Of a stretch of DNA of 64,000 bases, positions 1-10,350 are shown piece by piece. A program made the translations under genes and the position numbers. The notes under the pieces are model-generated. The model had not been told where the DNA came from. It saw only the letters and a program-made list of their open reading frames with translations, and did not search any database. How positions within the stretch are numbered: the stretch's first letter is position 1; every line of letters begins with the position of its first letter. The stretch spans positions 372,001 through 436,000 of the forward strand of contig NZ_JASSVM010000001.1 in assembly GCF_030541005.1 (NCBI RefSeq), given 5' to 3'. Source of the DNA: Marinobacter sp. SS5-14b (GTDB taxonomy: Bacteria; Pseudomonadota; Gammaproteobacteria; Pseudomonadales; Oleiphilaceae).

Positions 1-398
1 ACGGTGTCCATGCCATCCACTACCTTGCCGAATACGCAGTAGCCCCAGCCCTCGGCATTCTTGGCCGTGTGATCCAGAAATCCGTTGTCTTGAACGTTGA
101 TGAAGAACTGGGCGGTGGCGGAGTGCGGGTCCATGGTGCGTGCCATGGCGACGGTGCCGTTTTTGTTGCTCAGCCCGTTGTCGGCTTCGTTCTGGATAGG
201 ATCGCGGGTTTTGCGCGGGGTCATGCCTGGCTCAAAGCCGCCGCCCTGAATCATGAAATTGCTGATCACACGGTGAAAAATCAGACCGTCGTAGAAACCG
301 TCACGAACATACTGCTCGAAGTTTTTTGCGGTTTCCGGTGCGTTTTCGTAGTCGAGTTCGAGTTTGATATCACCGAGATTGGTTTTCAGCAGAATCAT
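1..398 (-). CDS. ppiB: Peptidyl-prolyl cis-trans isomerase B, cyclophilin type (3' end outside window)
   Basis: Cyclophilin that speeds cis-trans isomerisation of prolyl bonds; the lack of a signal peptide points to the cytoplasmic form. The visible 132 residues start [16 protein letters not shown] and carry the family core: [13 protein letters not shown] near residue 45 and QFFINV near residue 98. The last part of the domain lies beyond the left edge. The start is ATG at 398-396, with AGGA eight bases upstream. It is transcribed away from the glnS leader. In related genomes ppiB is the divergent neighbour of glnS; here a group II intron lies between them. Confidence 0.95.
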   Translation of the reverse strand, partial: MILLKTNLGDIKLELDYENAPETAKNFEQYVRDGFYDGLIFHRVISNFMIQGGGFEPGMTPRKTRDPIQNEADNGLSNKNGTVAMARTMDPHSATAQFFINVQDNGFLDHTAKNAEGWGYCVFGKVVDGMDT

Positions 399-491
399 CA
401 GGGTTTCCTGTAAATTGGGATAGAAGTGATTAAAGGAACTATTGTACGCAAGAGTTTCGTCCTGTACATGAGTCCTGTGCGGATTTGTGAG

Positions 492-497
492 TATAAT
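492..497 (+). promoter_or_regulatory. Candidate -10 element, possible glnS promoter
   Basis: Perfect TATAAT reading towards glnS, about 300 bp ahead of the intron. No -35 hexamer of quality is found 16-18 bp upstream, so this is a suggestion only. If real, the glnS transcript would carry the whole intron in its 5' leader. Confidence 0.3.
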
Positions 498-510
498 AGA
501 CGGTTTCGTG

Positions 511-528
511 CGACACGTTATCGTGTCG
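511..528. repeat. Perfect 7-bp inverted repeat
   Basis: CGACACG and CGTGTCG separated by TTAT. It would form a stable tetraloop hairpin in RNA. First of the series in the ppiB-intron gap. Confidence 0.7.
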
Positions 529-559
529 TGTGATTGGTGGTAGCTAGCCTTGGCACCAG

Positions 560-582
560 AAATCATTGATATTCAATGATTT
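560..582. repeat. Perfect 10-bp inverted repeat
   Basis: AAATCATTGA and TCAATGATTT flank a 3-base centre. The AT-rich dyad could be a protein-binding site or an RNA hairpin. Confidence 0.7.
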
Positions 583-647
583 GAAGCCGAAAATAGCATA
601 CTAAGCATAGCTGAATAGCTAAACTGGGCGAACAGCTCAGGAAAAAT

Positions 648-662
648 ATCGGACCATCCGAT
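648..662. repeat. Perfect 6-bp inverted repeat
   Basis: ATCGGA and TCCGAT flank CCA. TATCCGATC recurs about 20 bp further on, so the arm is partly repeated. Confidence 0.6.
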
Positions 663-726
663 ACAAGAAATCTACGGCTATCCGATCAATAAGTGATCGA
701 TTTTCGTGATTTCTTAAAGCTGAAGG

Positions 727-748
727 ACAATTTTTTGTAAAAAATTGT
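727..748. repeat. Perfect 10-bp inverted repeat, A/T tracts
   Basis: ACAATTTTTT and AAAAAATTGT meet around a 2-base centre. With so short a centre it is more likely a DNA-level dyad than a good RNA hairpin, though trimming the stem would leave a normal loop. Confidence 0.7.
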
Positions 749-1574
749 TACAGAGTACGAAGCCCTACCTATAGGGGATCACGACCCCTACGGGGTTCGT
801 GCGCCCTCTAAATAGGTTGCTGAGTGCAATGTCTCTAAAGTCGCGAGACTTGAGTGCTTAGTATCCAACCACGCGGAGCGAAAGCTCTGTCTGTTAATGT
901 CCGGCTGATCGCCTGCCTGGCGAAAGGTATCGGATCCTCGCATGTACCTGCGAGTTCACTACGACGGCATGCTATTGGGGCCAACCCGATGGTGTGAAGC
1001 CCGTCTGACAATGTCGCATTCCCAGAGATTATCCAACTCGGCGACGAGATGGATATCAACTCCGAATCGCACGGAGTTGGTGCGGCTAGTGACCCCTCCC
1101 TACGGTTAACACATGTGAATCATCGACAAACCCATCGTAACTATTGACGGGCCTACGGCGATTATCGGCCCCAGCCAAAAATCGGCAACGCGGTTGGTCA
1201 TTACTGTGGAACTAAGTGATGCGGTACCGAAGAACCGCCGGTGGATAGATGGAACCTACGGGGATGGATTGGTGACAGACAGGGAACGTGGAAACCCTGA
1301 TCTCTGGCCCAGCAAAGGGCAGGCAACGCGCAAGCGAAGCTGATCAGAGTGAGGAGTAGGAAGGTGCAAAAAGCAAATGGCTGGCTGTAATGGCGAGCAT
1401 AGCGGCTGAAACACGCCGACGTGGGAAACCATGGCTGACGTGCACCTGGTCTATTAGCGTGATGACACTTGCCGATTTCGGCGAGGATTAAAGCAACGAA
1501 CCCGAGGGGGTAGATATCCCCCTCGGGGGACATCTGCCTCCGGAGGATTCTTTAAATTCCTCAAGGAGGACAGT

Positions 1575-3356
1575 ATGAAAACAAATCTGGCTTACCCAGA
1601 AACGTCTGCGTCTTCCAGCAGCAGGGTAACATCTTGGCAAGAGGTTCCTTGGGCCACGGTGGAAACCACTGTTCGAAAAACGCAGTTGAGAATCGCGCAG
1701 GCGGCAAAAGACGAAAACTGGCGGAAGGTAAAACGCCTCCAACGGTTGTTAGTCAGCTCGTTCTACGGCCGATGTTTGGCCGTTAAACGAGTAACCGAAA
1801 ACCAGGGCAAAAAAACGCCCGGAGTGGACGGTATCACCTGGGGGACGCCCAGTGCCAAATGGTGTGCTGTACAAAGTCTGTCAGAGAAACGCGGCTATCG
1901 ACCCAAGCCCCTAAAACGGGTATGGATTCCAAAGCCCGGCAAAAAGGAGAAGCGTCCGCTTGGCATTCCAGTCATGCTGGATCGTGCCATGCAAGCGCTT
2001 CATCTCCTTGCCCTTGAACCCGTTGTTGAGGTCACAAGCGATCCGAAATCCTATGGGTTTCGACCAGATCGCTCGACGGCCGACGCGATGGTGGAGCTTT
2101 TCCATCTGCTGGCACCGCAAACCGGTGCGCAGTGGATTCTGGAAGCCGACATCAAGGGGTTCTTTGACAACATCAACCATGAGTGGCTGAGTCGCAATGT
2201 CTGTATGGACAAGGCAATCCTCAGAAAGTGGTTGAAAGCCGGGGTTATCGACCGGCAACAGTACTCGGCTACCACAGCCGGAACACCACAGGGCGGGATC
2301 ATTTCGCCTAGCTTGGCAAACGCCACTCTGAACGGCCTGGAAGCTCAACTGAAATGCCATCTGGCTGATCAGCTTGGAAAAACAAAAGCCGGGAAGAGAA
2401 AGGTGCATGTGATACGGTATGCGGATGACTTCGTCGTACTAGCAGACTCCAAAGAGCTGTTGGCGGACGTCATCAAGCCTTGGATAGAGCAATTCCTTGC
2501 ACAGCGAGGCGTTGAACTGTCACAAGCGAAAACGCACCTGACTCACATCACCGAGGGGTTCGACTTTCTGGGGTGGAATTTCAGAAAGTATGTGCCGAAA
2601 TCGCCGTACCGGAAGCCAAAGCTGCTGATCAAGCCCTCAAAGAAGAGCGTGAAAACGTTCTATCGGAGGGTAAGCGATGTCATTAAAAGCAGCGGCGCGC
2701 TAACGCAAGAGGCGCTCATCGCGCAACTGAACCCGATACTGCGGGGGTGGGCCAGTTACCATTCCCCAGTCGTGGCGAAGGAAATCTTCAGTAAACTGGA
2801 AAATCTGATTTTCTGGCGACTCTGGAGGTGGGCAAAACGCAGGCATCCGAATAAGTCCGCTAATTGGATCAGGAAGAAATACTTCCATCACATAGGCGGT
2901 CGGAAACGGGTATTTGCGTACCCCTACATAAATCGCAGAGGGGAGAGGGCCTACCGGGAACTGTATTACCTGCCTGGAACGCCCATCGTGCGCCATAAAC
3001 GTCTACCGGTTGATTATCAGCCCTATGACGTAGAGCACGAACTGAAGTGGGAAGCTCTCAGAGTTCAGCGGCAACGGCACAAACTGCGTTTCCGTAAACA
3101 GATCATGAGCCTGTATATCCGGCAAAAAGGACTCTGTGCACTCTGTGGGCAACCGGTGACGGAGGTAACAGGCTGGCACGACCATCACATCATTCGACGT
3201 GTGGACGGCGGCCCCGATACCTTACAGAATCGGGTACTACTTCATCCCAACTGCCACGCCCAGGTTCATAGCCAGGGCGGAACAAAGGTGACTCTTAAGT
3301 GGAGCGGCATTAGAATGCGCTCTACTGAGCGAGCTGCCGGTCAGGCGAAGGCCTGA
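1575..3356 (+). CDS. ltrA: Group II intron-encoded protein: reverse transcriptase / maturase / HNH endonuclease
   Basis: Multifunctional protein of 593 residues that helps its intron splice and retrohome. RT blocks are in order: FRPDRSTADAM, ADIKGFFDNI, GTPQGGIISP, the catalytic YADD at 282-285, and FLGWNF. A maturase X domain follows at roughly 370-480. The C-terminus (about 520-567) is an HNH nuclease with CALC at 521-524, a HDHHI core and a final CHAQVH. All catalytic motifs look intact and no frameshift is seen. An AAGGAGGA ribosome site ends a few bases before the ATG. The HNH domain argues against class C introns; overall likeness suggests the chloroplast-like (CL) group, which is inference. 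Confidence 0.95.
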   Translation: MKTNLAYPETSASSSSRVTSWQEVPWATVETTVRKTQLRIAQAAKDENWRKVKRLQRLLVSSFYGRCLAVKRVTENQGKKTPGVDGITWGTPSAKWCAVQSLSEKRGYRPKPLKRVWIPKPGKKEKRPLGIPVMLDRAMQALHLLALEPVVEVTSDPKSYGFRPDRSTADAMVELFHLLAPQTGAQWILEADIKGFFDNINHEWLSRNVCMDKAILRKWLKAGVIDRQQYSATTAGTPQGGIISPSLANATLNGLEAQLKCHLADQLGKTKAGKRKVHVIRYADDFVVLADSKELLADVIKPWIEQFLAQRGVELSQAKTHLTHITEGFDFLGWNFRKYVPKSPYRKPKLLIKPSKKSVKTFYRRVSDVIKSSGALTQEALIAQLNPILRGWASYHSPVVAKEIFSKLENLIFWRLWRWAKRRHPNKSANWIRKKYFHHIGGRKRVFAYPYINRRGERAYRELYYLPGTPIVRHKRLPVDYQPYDVEHELKWEALRVQRQRHKLRFRKQIMSLYIRQKGLCALCGQPVTEVTGWHDHHIIRRVDGGPDTLQNRVLLHPNCHAQVHSQGGTKVTLKWSGIRMRSTERAAGQAKA

Positions 3357-3369
3357 CTTAAATAGGCTT

Positions 3370-3444
3370 GAGCCGTATGCGGGGAAACTCGCACGTACGG
3401 TTCTTAGGGGGGGATGGGCCAGTAATGGCCTGTCCCTACCCGAC
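3370..3444 (+). ncRNA. Group II intron domains V and VI
   Basis: Domain V is the 34-nt catalytic hairpin at 3370-3403: GAGCCGTATG pairs with CGTACGGTTC, capped through a GAAA loop. Domain VI (3404-3444) pairs GGGCC with GGCC and carries the likely branch adenosine at 3438, six bases before the last intron base. Confidence 0.88.
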
Positions 3445-3496
3445 ACGGAGCCTCTGAATAGCTCCTCCATGATCCATTCCCGTTGACAGAGATTGT

Positions 3497-5176
3497 ATGA
3501 GCGCCGAGTCGAAGAAAGCCCACAATTTTATTCAGAGCCTGATCGAAGACGCCATCGCCAAGGGTGAGCACACCGGCAAGGTCGTTACCCGGTTTCCGCC
3601 GGAGCCCAACGGCTACCTGCACGTTGGCCATGCCAAATCCATCTGCCTGAACTTCGGCATTGCCGATACCTTCGGGGGTGAGTGCAATCTGCGTTTTGAT
3701 GACACCAACCCTGAAAAAGAAAGCCAGGAATACATCGACGCGATCAAGCAGGATGTGGAGTGGCTGGGATACAAGTGGGCCGATGAGGTTCGTTACGCGT
3801 CGGATTATTTCGATCAGCTGTACGCTTTTGCGGAAGAGTTGATTGAAAATGGCAAGGCCTATGTGTGTGCCCTGAATGCAGAGCAAATGGCAGAGTACCG
3901 GGGCTCTCTGAAAGAGCCCGGTCGGAACAGCCCTTACCGGGATCGTCCGGTCGAGGAAAATCTGCAGCTGTTCCGGGACATGCGTGCCGGCAAGTTCCAG
4001 AACGGGGAGCTGGTGTTGCGCGCGAAGATTGATATGGCGTCTCCCAATATCAACCTTCGGGACCCGATTCTGTACCGGATTCGCTACGCGGATCACCACC
4101 AGACCGGCGACAAATGGTGCATCTACCCGATGTACGACTTTACCCATCCGATCTCAGACGCACTGGAAGCTATCACCCATTCTTTGTGCACGCTGGAGTT
4201 TGAGGATCATCGCCCGCTGTACGACTGGGTGCTGGATAACATCACCATTCCGTGTCATCCGCGCCAGATCGAATTTGCCCGGCTCAACCTGAACTACACG
4301 ATCACCAGCAAACGCAAACTGAAGCGCCTGGTCGACGAGAGTGTCGTCAATGGCTGGAACGATCCGCGCATGCCGACAATTTCCGGTATGCGCCGCCGCG
4401 GTTACACACCGGAATCCATCCGCACCTTCTGTGACATGATCGGCGTTAACAAGGCTGGCGGTACTGTCGATGTGGGCATGCTGGAGTACGCGATCCGCGA
4501 AGACCTGAATAACCGGGCGCCCCGCGCCATGTGCGTGATGCGCCCGCTCAAGGTGACGCTGACCAACTACCCGGCCGACAAATCTGAAACCCTGGTGTTG
4601 CCGGTGCACCCACAAGATCCCGGCATGGGTGAGCGGGAAGTGACCTGGAGCCAGACTCTTTACATCGATCGGGAAGATTTCGAGATGGAGCCCCCGCGCA
4701 AATGGAAGCGGCTGGCGCCGGACCAGGCAGTACGCCTGCGTGGCGGCTATGTGATGACCTGTCGGGAAGTGATTCGCGACGACAGCGGGGAGATTGTGGA
4801 GCTCAAGTGCGAGTACGATGCCAATACGCTGGGCGTTAATCCCGAGGGTTACAAGCCCAACGGCGTCATCCATTGGGTATCCGCAACAGACAGCGTCGAA
4901 GCCGACATTAATCTCTACGACCGTCTGTTCAACCACGAGTCTCCAGACAGCGATAAAGAGGGTGATCTGATGGATCATCTGAACCCGGAATCGCTGGTGG
5001 TCCTCAAAGGTGCCAGAGTAGAAAAGAGCCTGGCCGAGCCGCGTAATGACCTGCCGTATCAGTTCGAGCGCGAAGGGTACTTCTACTGCGATCAGGAGCT
5101 GACCGCCAGTGCCGGCAAGCCGGTATTCAATCGCACTGTCACCTTGAGGGATTCCTGGGGTAAGGGAGGCAAGTAA
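3497..5176 (+). CDS. glnS: Glutaminyl-tRNA synthetase
   Basis: Class I aminoacyl-tRNA synthetase that charges tRNA-Gln with glutamine in the cytoplasm. It has 559 residues, near the usual 550. The HIGH-type motif is HVGH at 42-45, inside [13 protein letters not shown]; the KMSKS-type motif is ITSKRK at 269-274, a normal GlnRS variant. The C-terminal half is the two-barrel anticodon-binding region. The start is ATG at 3497, preceded by a weak GAGA-type ribosome site. Its 5' leader is split by the group II intron, so full-length mRNA from an upstream promoter would need splicing or read-through. The stop overlaps the cysS start by one base (TAATG), implying translational coupling. Confidence 0.97.
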   Translation: MSAESKKAHNFIQSLIEDAIAKGEHTGKVVTRFPPEPNGYLHVGHAKSICLNFGIADTFGGECNLRFDDTNPEKESQEYIDAIKQDVEWLGYKWADEVRYASDYFDQLYAFAEELIENGKAYVCALNAEQMAEYRGSLKEPGRNSPYRDRPVEENLQLFRDMRAGKFQNGELVLRAKIDMASPNINLRDPILYRIRYADHHQTGDKWCIYPMYDFTHPISDALEAITHSLCTLEFEDHRPLYDWVLDNITIPCHPRQIEFARLNLNYTITSKRKLKRLVDESVVNGWNDPRMPTISGMRRRGYTPESIRTFCDMIGVNKAGGTVDVGMLEYAIREDLNNRAPRAMCVMRPLKVTLTNYPADKSETLVLPVHPQDPGMGEREVTWSQTLYIDREDFEMEPPRKWKRLAPDQAVRLRGGYVMTCREVIRDDSGEIVELKCEYDANTLGVNPEGYKPNGVIHWVSATDSVEADINLYDRLFNHESPDSDKEGDLMDHLNPESLVVLKGARVEKSLAEPRNDLPYQFEREGYFYCDQELTASAGKPVFNRTVTLRDSWGKGGK

Positions 5177-6561
5177 TGCGTATCTACAATACGCTGACGC
5201 AGCAAAAGGAAGAGTTTAAGCCCATCGAGCCGGGCAAGGTGCGCATGTACGTCTGCGGCATGACTGTGTACGACTATTGCCATCTGGGCCATGGTCGGGT
5301 GCTGGTCGCTTTCGATGTGATCAGCCGGTACCTGCGCCATCGCGGTTACGATGTGCACTACGTGCGTAATATCACCGATATTGATGACAAAATCCTGGCC
5401 CGGGCCGATGAAAACGGCGAAATCTACTCTGACCTCACCGGTCGCATGATCAAGGCGATGCATGAAGATGAGGCCCGCCTGGGTGTGCTGTCGCCGAGCG
5501 AGGAGCCCAGAGCCACGGCGTTCATCGATGAAATCATCGCGATGATTCATAAGTTGATTGGCAGTGGTCATGCCTATGCTGCAGACAATGGCGATGTCTA
5601 CTTCTCAGTAGATTCCTTTTCGGACTACGGCAAGCTCAGCAAAAAGAAGCTGGAAGATCTGGTGGCGGGTGCCAGGGTGGGGGTGCAGGAAGCCAAGCGC
5701 AGCCCTGCGGACTTTGCCTTGTGGAAGGCGGCCAAGCCGGGCGAGGTGAGCTGGGATTCACCCTGGGGTGAGGGGCGCCCGGGCTGGCACATCGAGTGTT
5801 CAGCCATGTCAACCAAATGCCTCGGGGATACGTTTGATATCCACGGCGGTGGGCCGGACTTGCTGTTTCCCCATCATGAGAACGAAATCGCTCAGTCTGA
5901 GTGTGCCACTGGCCATAAATTTGTGCACACCTGGATGCACGCCGGTGCCATTCGGGTGAATAAGGAGAAGATGTCCAAGTCCCTGGGCAACTTTTTCACC
6001 ATTCGCGAAATCCTGGAAAAGTACCCGGCGGAAGTGGTGCGTTACTTCCTGGTGTCCAGTCATTACCGGAGCCAGGTGGATTATTCGGAAGACAGTCTGG
6101 CCGAAGCGGGGCGCACTCTTACCAAGCTTTATCATGCCTTGCGCGGTATCACGCCGGCGAAAGACAGTGATGTTCCGGAAGGCGATCACGACCGCCGGTT
6201 TGCCGAAGTGATGGATGATGACTTCAACACGGCCGGTGCCATTGCGGTGCTGCACGCGGTGGCGAATGACATCAATCACTACCGGCGGGAAGGTAACGAA
6301 GATCAGGCCAAGCGCAGTGCTGCGGTGCTTGTTCGCCTGGGGGGTGTGCTGGGATTGTTGCAACAGGATCCGGAAGCTTTTTTCCAGGCGGATACCGGGG
6401 GTGAGTTAAGTGCGGCCGATATCGAGGCCATGATTCAGGCCCGTGCGGAGGCCCGCAAAGCAAAGAATTTTGCCGAGGGTGACCGCATCCGGGACGAGTT
6501 GCTGGAGCAGGGTATTGTTCTGGATGACAGCCGCGAAGGCACCACCTGGCGCCGCGGCTGA
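5176..6561 (+). CDS. cysS: Cysteinyl-tRNA synthetase
   Basis: Class I synthetase charging tRNA-Cys, 461 residues as usual. Visible motifs are the zinc ligand Cys27 in [14 protein letters not shown] at 36-39, the second zinc region around [23 protein letters not shown], and KMSKS at 265-269. It begins on the last base of the glnS stop codon, so the two synthetases form one operon. No terminator follows within the short gap to the glcB promoter. Confidence 0.97.
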   Translation: MRIYNTLTQQKEEFKPIEPGKVRMYVCGMTVYDYCHLGHGRVLVAFDVISRYLRHRGYDVHYVRNITDIDDKILARADENGEIYSDLTGRMIKAMHEDEARLGVLSPSEEPRATAFIDEIIAMIHKLIGSGHAYAADNGDVYFSVDSFSDYGKLSKKKLEDLVAGARVGVQEAKRSPADFALWKAAKPGEVSWDSPWGEGRPGWHIECSAMSTKCLGDTFDIHGGGPDLLFPHHENEIAQSECATGHKFVHTWMHAGAIRVNKEKMSKSLGNFFTIREILEKYPAEVVRYFLVSSHYRSQVDYSEDSLAEAGRTLTKLYHALRGITPAKDSDVPEGDHDRRFAEVMDDDFNTAGAIAVLHAVANDINHYRREGNEDQAKRSAAVLVRLGGVLGLLQQDPEAFFQADTGGELSAADIEAMIQARAEARKAKNFAEGDRIRDELLEQGIVLDDSREGTTWRRG

Positions 6562-6601
6562 GTTGAAAATTGCGCATAAAGTCGCATTGTGCTGCCCGGG
6601 A

Positions 6602-6630
6602 ATGACCTTATAGGGATTCTCACGTATAAT
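6602..6630 (+). promoter_or_regulatory. Sigma70-type promoter for glcB
   Basis: ATGACC at 6602-6607 and a perfect TATAAT at 6625-6630 are 17 bp apart. A start near 6637 would leave a leader of about 77 bases before glcB. Confidence 0.65.
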
Positions 6631-6713
6631 GCGGCGCTCAAATCATAGTGCCCCCGCATCGTCAGGTGCATAAAGGGGGAGTCGGGAAACATAACCCATT
6701 GAGGCAGATAACG

Positions 6714-8885
6714 ATGACAGAACGCGTACAAATCGGCGGCATTCAGGTCGCGAAGAATCTGTATGATTTCGTGAATAACGAAGCGATCCCGGGTACCGGT
6801 GTTGACGCTGAAAAATTCTGGGCCGAGTTTGACAAGATCGTGAACGAGTTGGCCCCGCGCAACCGTGAACTGCTTGCCAAGCGTGATGCCATCCAGGAAA
6901 AACTGGATACCTGGAACCGTGACCACAAGGGTCAGAAGCTGGACATGGCTGAGTACAAGTCCTTCCTGAAGGACATTGGTTATCTGGTCAATGAGCCGGA
7001 CGACTTCAGCATCTCCACGTCCAATGTCGATCCGGAAATTGCCACCATGGCCGGCCCGCAGCTGGTTGTGCCGGTGATGAATGCCCGCTTCGCCCTGAAC
7101 GCTGCCAACGCACGTTGGGGTAGCCTCTACGATGCTCTTTACGGCACGGATGCACTGCCGGAGGACAACGGTGCCGAGAAGGGTCGTGGCTACAACCCGG
7201 TTCGTGGTGCAAAAGTCATTGAGTGGGCTCGTAACCTTCTGGACAGTTCTGCGCCCCTGGCTTCCGGTAGCCATAAAGATGCTGCCAAGTACTATGTGGA
7301 TGGCGGTAAGCTGGCAGTCAAGCTGCAGAACGGCGAAGTAACCGGGCTGAAAGACGAGTCCGGTTTTGTGGGCTATGTCGGTGCAGCGGGCGAGCCGACC
7401 GGGCTGTTGCTGGTCAAGAACGGTATGCATTTTGAGATCCAGATCGATGCCAGTCATCCAATTGGCAAAGACGACGGTGCCCATGTAAAAGATGTTCTGA
7501 TGGAGTCTGCCCTGACTACCATCATGGATTGCGAAGATTCCGTTGCGGCGGTAGACGCTGAAGACAAGGTTCTGGCCTACAAAAACTGGCTGGGCCTGAT
7601 GAAGTGTGACCTGCAAGAGTCCTTCGAAAAAGGCGGCAAGCAGATGACTCGCCGTATGAATCCGGACCGCACCTATACCGCGGCTGACGGCGGCGAGCTG
7701 ACCCTGAAAGGTCGCAGCTTGATGTTTGTGCGCAACGTGGGTCATCTGATGACCAATCCTGCTGTCCTGTTGCAAGACGGCAACGAAATTCCGGAAGGCC
7801 TGATGGACGGTCTGCTGACCTCCCTGATTGCCATCCACGACCTCAAAGGTAATGGTCAGTTCCAGAACAGCACCAAGGGTTCTGTGTACATTGTTAAGCC
7901 GAAGATGCATGGCCCTGAAGAAGTGGCGTTTACCAACGAGTTCTTCGGACGTGTTGAAGACGCTCTGGGCCTGCCCCGCTTTACTCTGAAAGTCGGGATC
8001 ATGGACGAGGAGCGTCGTACCACGGTTAATCTGAAGGCCTGTATCCATGCGGCCAAAGAGCGTGCGGTCTTCATCAACACCGGTTTCCTGGATCGCACCG
8101 GTGACGAAATGCACACCTCCATGGAGCTGGGGCCGTTCATCCGTAAAGGTCAGATGAAGCAGGCTGCCTGGATCAATGCTTACGAGCAGTGGAACGTGGA
8201 CATTGGCCTGGAAACCGGTTTCTCAGGTGTTGCCCAGATTGGTAAAGGTATGTGGGCCATGCCGGACCTGATGGCCGGTATGTTGGAGGCCAAGATTGGT
8301 CATCCGAAATCCGGCGCCAATACTGCCTGGGTTCCGTCGCCGACAGCCGCCACTCTGCATGCCACGCACTATCATCAAGTCAATGTCTTTGATGTGCAGA
8401 AAGAGCTGGCTAACCGTCAGCGCGCCGCGCTGGACGACATCCTGACCGTGCCGGTGATGGATGATCCGTCTTCGCTGACCGCTGAAGACATTCAGCAGGA
8501 GCTCGATAACAACGCCCAGGGCATCCTCGGCTATGTTGTGCGCTGGGTTGACCAGGGTGTTGGCTGCTCCAAGGTGCCAGACATCAACGACGTTGGTCTG
8601 ATGGAAGATCGTGCAACCTTGCGTATCTCTTCTCAGCTGTTGACCAACTGGTTGTACCACGGTATCTGCACGGAAGAGCAGGTCATGGAAACCATGAAGC
8701 GCATGGCTGCGGTAGTGGATCGCCAGAACTCGGGTGACCCGGCGTATCGCAACATGGCTCCGAACTTTGACGGCATCGCCTTCCAGGCAGCGCTGGACCT
8801 GGTTCTCAAGGGTCGTGAGCAGCCGAACGGCTACACAGAGCCGCTGCTGCACGCTTATCGCCTGAAGGTGAAAGCGGGCCAGTAA
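6714..8885 (+). CDS. glcB: Malate synthase G
   Basis: Condenses glyoxylate with acetyl-CoA to give malate, the second step of the glyoxylate route and the entry for glycolate-derived carbon. The protein has 723 residues, the same as E. coli GlcB, which with a GAGG site supports ATG 6714 over an upstream in-frame start. Isoform-G hallmarks include [18 protein letters not shown] near residue 275, [12 protein letters not shown] near 345, and [17 protein letters not shown] near 430. It stands alone between its own promoter and a strong terminator. In an organism that stores PHA and degrades fatty acids, it would serve growth on acetyl-CoA. Confidence 0.96.
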   Translation: MTERVQIGGIQVAKNLYDFVNNEAIPGTGVDAEKFWAEFDKIVNELAPRNRELLAKRDAIQEKLDTWNRDHKGQKLDMAEYKSFLKDIGYLVNEPDDFSISTSNVDPEIATMAGPQLVVPVMNARFALNAANARWGSLYDALYGTDALPEDNGAEKGRGYNPVRGAKVIEWARNLLDSSAPLASGSHKDAAKYYVDGGKLAVKLQNGEVTGLKDESGFVGYVGAAGEPTGLLLVKNGMHFEIQIDASHPIGKDDGAHVKDVLMESALTTIMDCEDSVAAVDAEDKVLAYKNWLGLMKCDLQESFEKGGKQMTRRMNPDRTYTAADGGELTLKGRSLMFVRNVGHLMTNPAVLLQDGNEIPEGLMDGLLTSLIAIHDLKGNGQFQNSTKGSVYIVKPKMHGPEEVAFTNEFFGRVEDALGLPRFTLKVGIMDEERRTTVNLKACIHAAKERAVFINTGFLDRTGDEMHTSMELGPFIRKGQMKQAAWINAYEQWNVDIGLETGFSGVAQIGKGMWAMPDLMAGMLEAKIGHPKSGANTAWVPSPTAATLHATHYHQVNVFDVQKELANRQRAALDDILTVPVMDDPSSLTAEDIQQELDNNAQGILGYVVRWVDQGVGCSKVPDINDVGLMEDRATLRISSQLLTNWLYHGICTEEQVMETMKRMAAVVDRQNSGDPAYRNMAPNFDGIAFQAALDLVLKGREQPNGYTEPLLHAYRLKVKAGQ

Positions 8886-8899
8886 CAGGCTCCAGTATC

Positions 8900-8927
8900 A
8901 AAAAACCCCGCTTCGGCGGGGTTTTTT
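8900..8927. terminator. Bidirectional rho-independent terminator, glcB/folD
   Basis: CCCCGC-TTCG-GCGGGG hairpin at 8906-8921, flanked by six A and six T, so it works for both converging genes. Confidence 0.92.
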
Positions 8928-8960
8928 GTGGGGGTAGATCTTTTGTCGTTGGGTCTTTTT

Positions 8961-9818
8961 TCAACCCTCGTGCAGCTCGTCTGCGGCGTAAAGGGTGTTT
9001 TCCAGCAGTGTGGCAATGGTCATCGGGCCAACCCCTCCGGGTACCGGTGTGATGTAAGCGGCGCGCTCAGAGGCTGCTTCGAAATCAACGTCGCCGCGCA
9101 GTGTGCCGTCTTCCATGCGGTTAATGCCCACATCAATGACCGTGGCGCCGGGCTTCACCCATTCGCCCTTGATGATGCCGGGTTTGCCCACCGCGGCGAT
9201 CAGAATGTCGGCTTCGCTGACAAACTTCTCGAGATTATTGGTGAAGCGGTGGCATACCGTTGTGGTGGCACCTTTCAGTAACAGTTCCATGCTCATGGGG
9301 CGGCCAACAATGTTGGAGGCGCCCACAATTACCGCGTGCTGGCCCTTGTAGGGGGTGTCAATGGAGTCGAGCAGGGTGATGACACCGGCAGGGGTGCAGG
9401 GGCGCAGGGCAGGCTTGCGTTGCATCAGTCGCCCGATGTTGTAAGGGTGGAAGCCGTCTACATCCTTGTCAGGGCGAATCTTTACCAGAATGGGGTCAGC
9501 GTCCAGGTGCGAAGGCAGGGGGAGCTGGACCAGGATGCCATCGACGGCAGGGTTCTCGTTCAATTCATCGACCAGTGTTTCCAGAGCTTCCTGAGAGGTG
9601 TCTTCCGGCAAGTCATAAGATAGCGACAGTACGCCCGCTTCATCGCAGGCTTTGCGCTTGTTGCCGACATAGACTTGCGAGGCCGGATCGTTGCCGACCA
9701 GGATGACCGCCAGGCCGGGCGCCCTGAGGCCTTTCTGTATGCGGGTTGCAACGCCGGTTGCTACGCGTTGCCGGACTTGGGCGGCGATCTCTTTTCCGTT
9801 TATCAGTTTGGCGCTCAT
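8961..9818 (-). CDS. folD: Bifunctional methylene-THF dehydrogenase / methenyl-THF cyclohydrolase
   Basis: Interconverts 5,10-methylene- and 10-formyl-tetrahydrofolate using NADP, supplying one-carbon units for purines and formyl-Met-tRNA. It has 285 residues from the chosen ATG at 9818; an earlier in-frame start would add a poorly matching 20-residue tail. Catalytic Lys54 lies in [16 protein letters not shown], the substrate loop [11 protein letters not shown] follows near 100, the cofactor site near [10 protein letters not shown], and [10 protein letters not shown] near the end. It is a single-gene unit next to the tRNA block, as in Pseudomonas. Confidence 0.96.
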   Translation of the reverse strand: MSAKLINGKEIAAQVRQRVATGVATRIQKGLRAPGLAVILVGNDPASQVYVGNKRKACDEAGVLSLSYDLPEDTSQEALETLVDELNENPAVDGILVQLPLPSHLDADPILVKIRPDKDVDGFHPYNIGRLMQRKPALRPCTPAGVITLLDSIDTPYKGQHAVIVGASNIVGRPMSMELLLKGATTTVCHRFTNNLEKFVSEADILIAAVGKPGIIKGEWVKPGATVIDVGINRMEDGTLRGDVDFEAASERAAYITPVPGGVGPMTIATLLENTLYAADELHEG

Positions 9819-10005
9819 GATTCCATCTTGTCGGTTGGGCATGAATAAGGGTGAAGTGAAGGCTGGGCATTGTCTCATGCTTCGGCAGTAACGCCAACGT
9901 GGAGCGGGGTTATGTTGCGGGTGATAGGGGTGTAGACCGGGGTGATGTCGGGGCAGCTGCTGATCATCAAAATCAACGAATTATCGATAATTTTCAAAAT
10001 CCGTG

Positions 10006-10034
10006 TTGACGGATGCCCAAGGCGCCGGTAATAT
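10006..10034 (+). promoter_or_regulatory. Promoter of the tRNA operon
   Basis: TTGACG at 10006-10011 and TAATAT at 10029-10034, 17 bp apart, followed by a GCGCGCC discriminator, the GC-rich type expected for stringently controlled stable-RNA promoters. The rest of the folD-tRNA gap (9819-10005) shows nothing else. Confidence 0.75.
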
Positions 10035-10073
10035 GCGCGCCAACTTTGCTGAAGCACTTGTTGTTCAGTTAAA

Positions 10074-10150
10074 CGGGGTATAGCGCAGTCTGGTAGCGCG
10101 CCTGCTTTGGGAGCAGGATGTCGGGAGTTCGAATCTCTCTACCCCGACCA
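10074..10150 (+). tRNA. tRNA-Pro (anticodon TGG)
   Basis: 77-nt cloverleaf with CGGGGTA/TACCCCG acceptor stem, anticodon loop TTTGGGA, T-loop GTTCGAATC and encoded CCA. Confidence 0.96.
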
Positions 10151-10182
10151 TTTTCTGGATGTTCAGGTGGGCGAACGGTCAA

Positions 10183-10259
10183 GCGCCCGTAGCTCAGCTG
10201 GATAGAGCACCCGCCTTCTAAGCGGGTGGTCGCAGGTTCGAGTCCTGCCGGGCGCGCCA
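10183..10259 (+). tRNA. tRNA-Arg (anticodon TCT)
   Basis: 77 nt, acceptor GCGCCCG/CGGGCGC, anticodon stem CCCGC/GCGGG around CTTCTAA, encoded CCA. Confidence 0.96.
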
Positions 10260-10350
10260 TTGAGTCGTCGGTCTGGTCAGGACCGAAATCGCCAAACCAG
10301 CAAAGTTGAAGTAGACAGATGTCAGTGCTCAAATGCACTCTTCTGATGTG

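Larger units (their letters stand above)
399..798. other. Hairpin-rich gap between ppiB and the group II intron
   Basis: No convincing gene lies in these 400 bases. The stretch looks more AT-rich than its surroundings and holds a run of inverted repeats: 511-528, 560-582, 648-662 and 727-748, all perfect, and a shorter GGGG/CCCC pair at 773-789 just before the intron. A TATAAT hexamer stands at 492-497 but has no good -35 partner. The region must hold the ppiB promoter and most likely that of glnS, whose own leader continues after the intron. The repeats could be a structured 5' leader or remnants of small repeat elements; the sequence alone does not decide. Confidence 0.6.
799..3444 (+). mobile_element. 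Group II intron, apparently full length
   Basis: Boundaries rest on intron consensus features. The 5' end is GTGCG at 799, matching GUGYG. Domain V is at 3370-3403 with a GAAA tetraloop, and domain VI follows, ending CCCGAC at 3444 (AY end) with a candidate branch-point A at 3438. The first 776 bases are the ribozyme scaffold (domains I-III and start of IV), and a maturase gene fills domain IV. GAACC at 1232-1236 could act as EBS1 against GGTTC at 794-798 just before the intron; this pairing is inferred. The 2,646-bp element lies in the ppiB-glnS gap in the same direction as glnS, ending 52 bp before its start codon. It seems intact and perhaps still mobile. Confidence 0.9.

Noticed and set aside
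69..413. Plus-strand 114-codon open frame
   Set aside because: It lies opposite the real ppiB frame, which has the cyclophilin core and a ribosome site.
773..798. Reading the intron as a class C element inserted after a terminator hairpin
   Set aside because: A hairpin does precede the intron, but the encoded protein has an HNH domain, which class C proteins lack, and no T-tract follows the hairpin.
6435..8114. Minus-strand 559-codon open frame opposite cysS/glcB
   Set aside because: No family resemblance, no ribosome site, and the plus strand holds malate synthase G at full family length. Long antisense frames are common in codon-biased genes.
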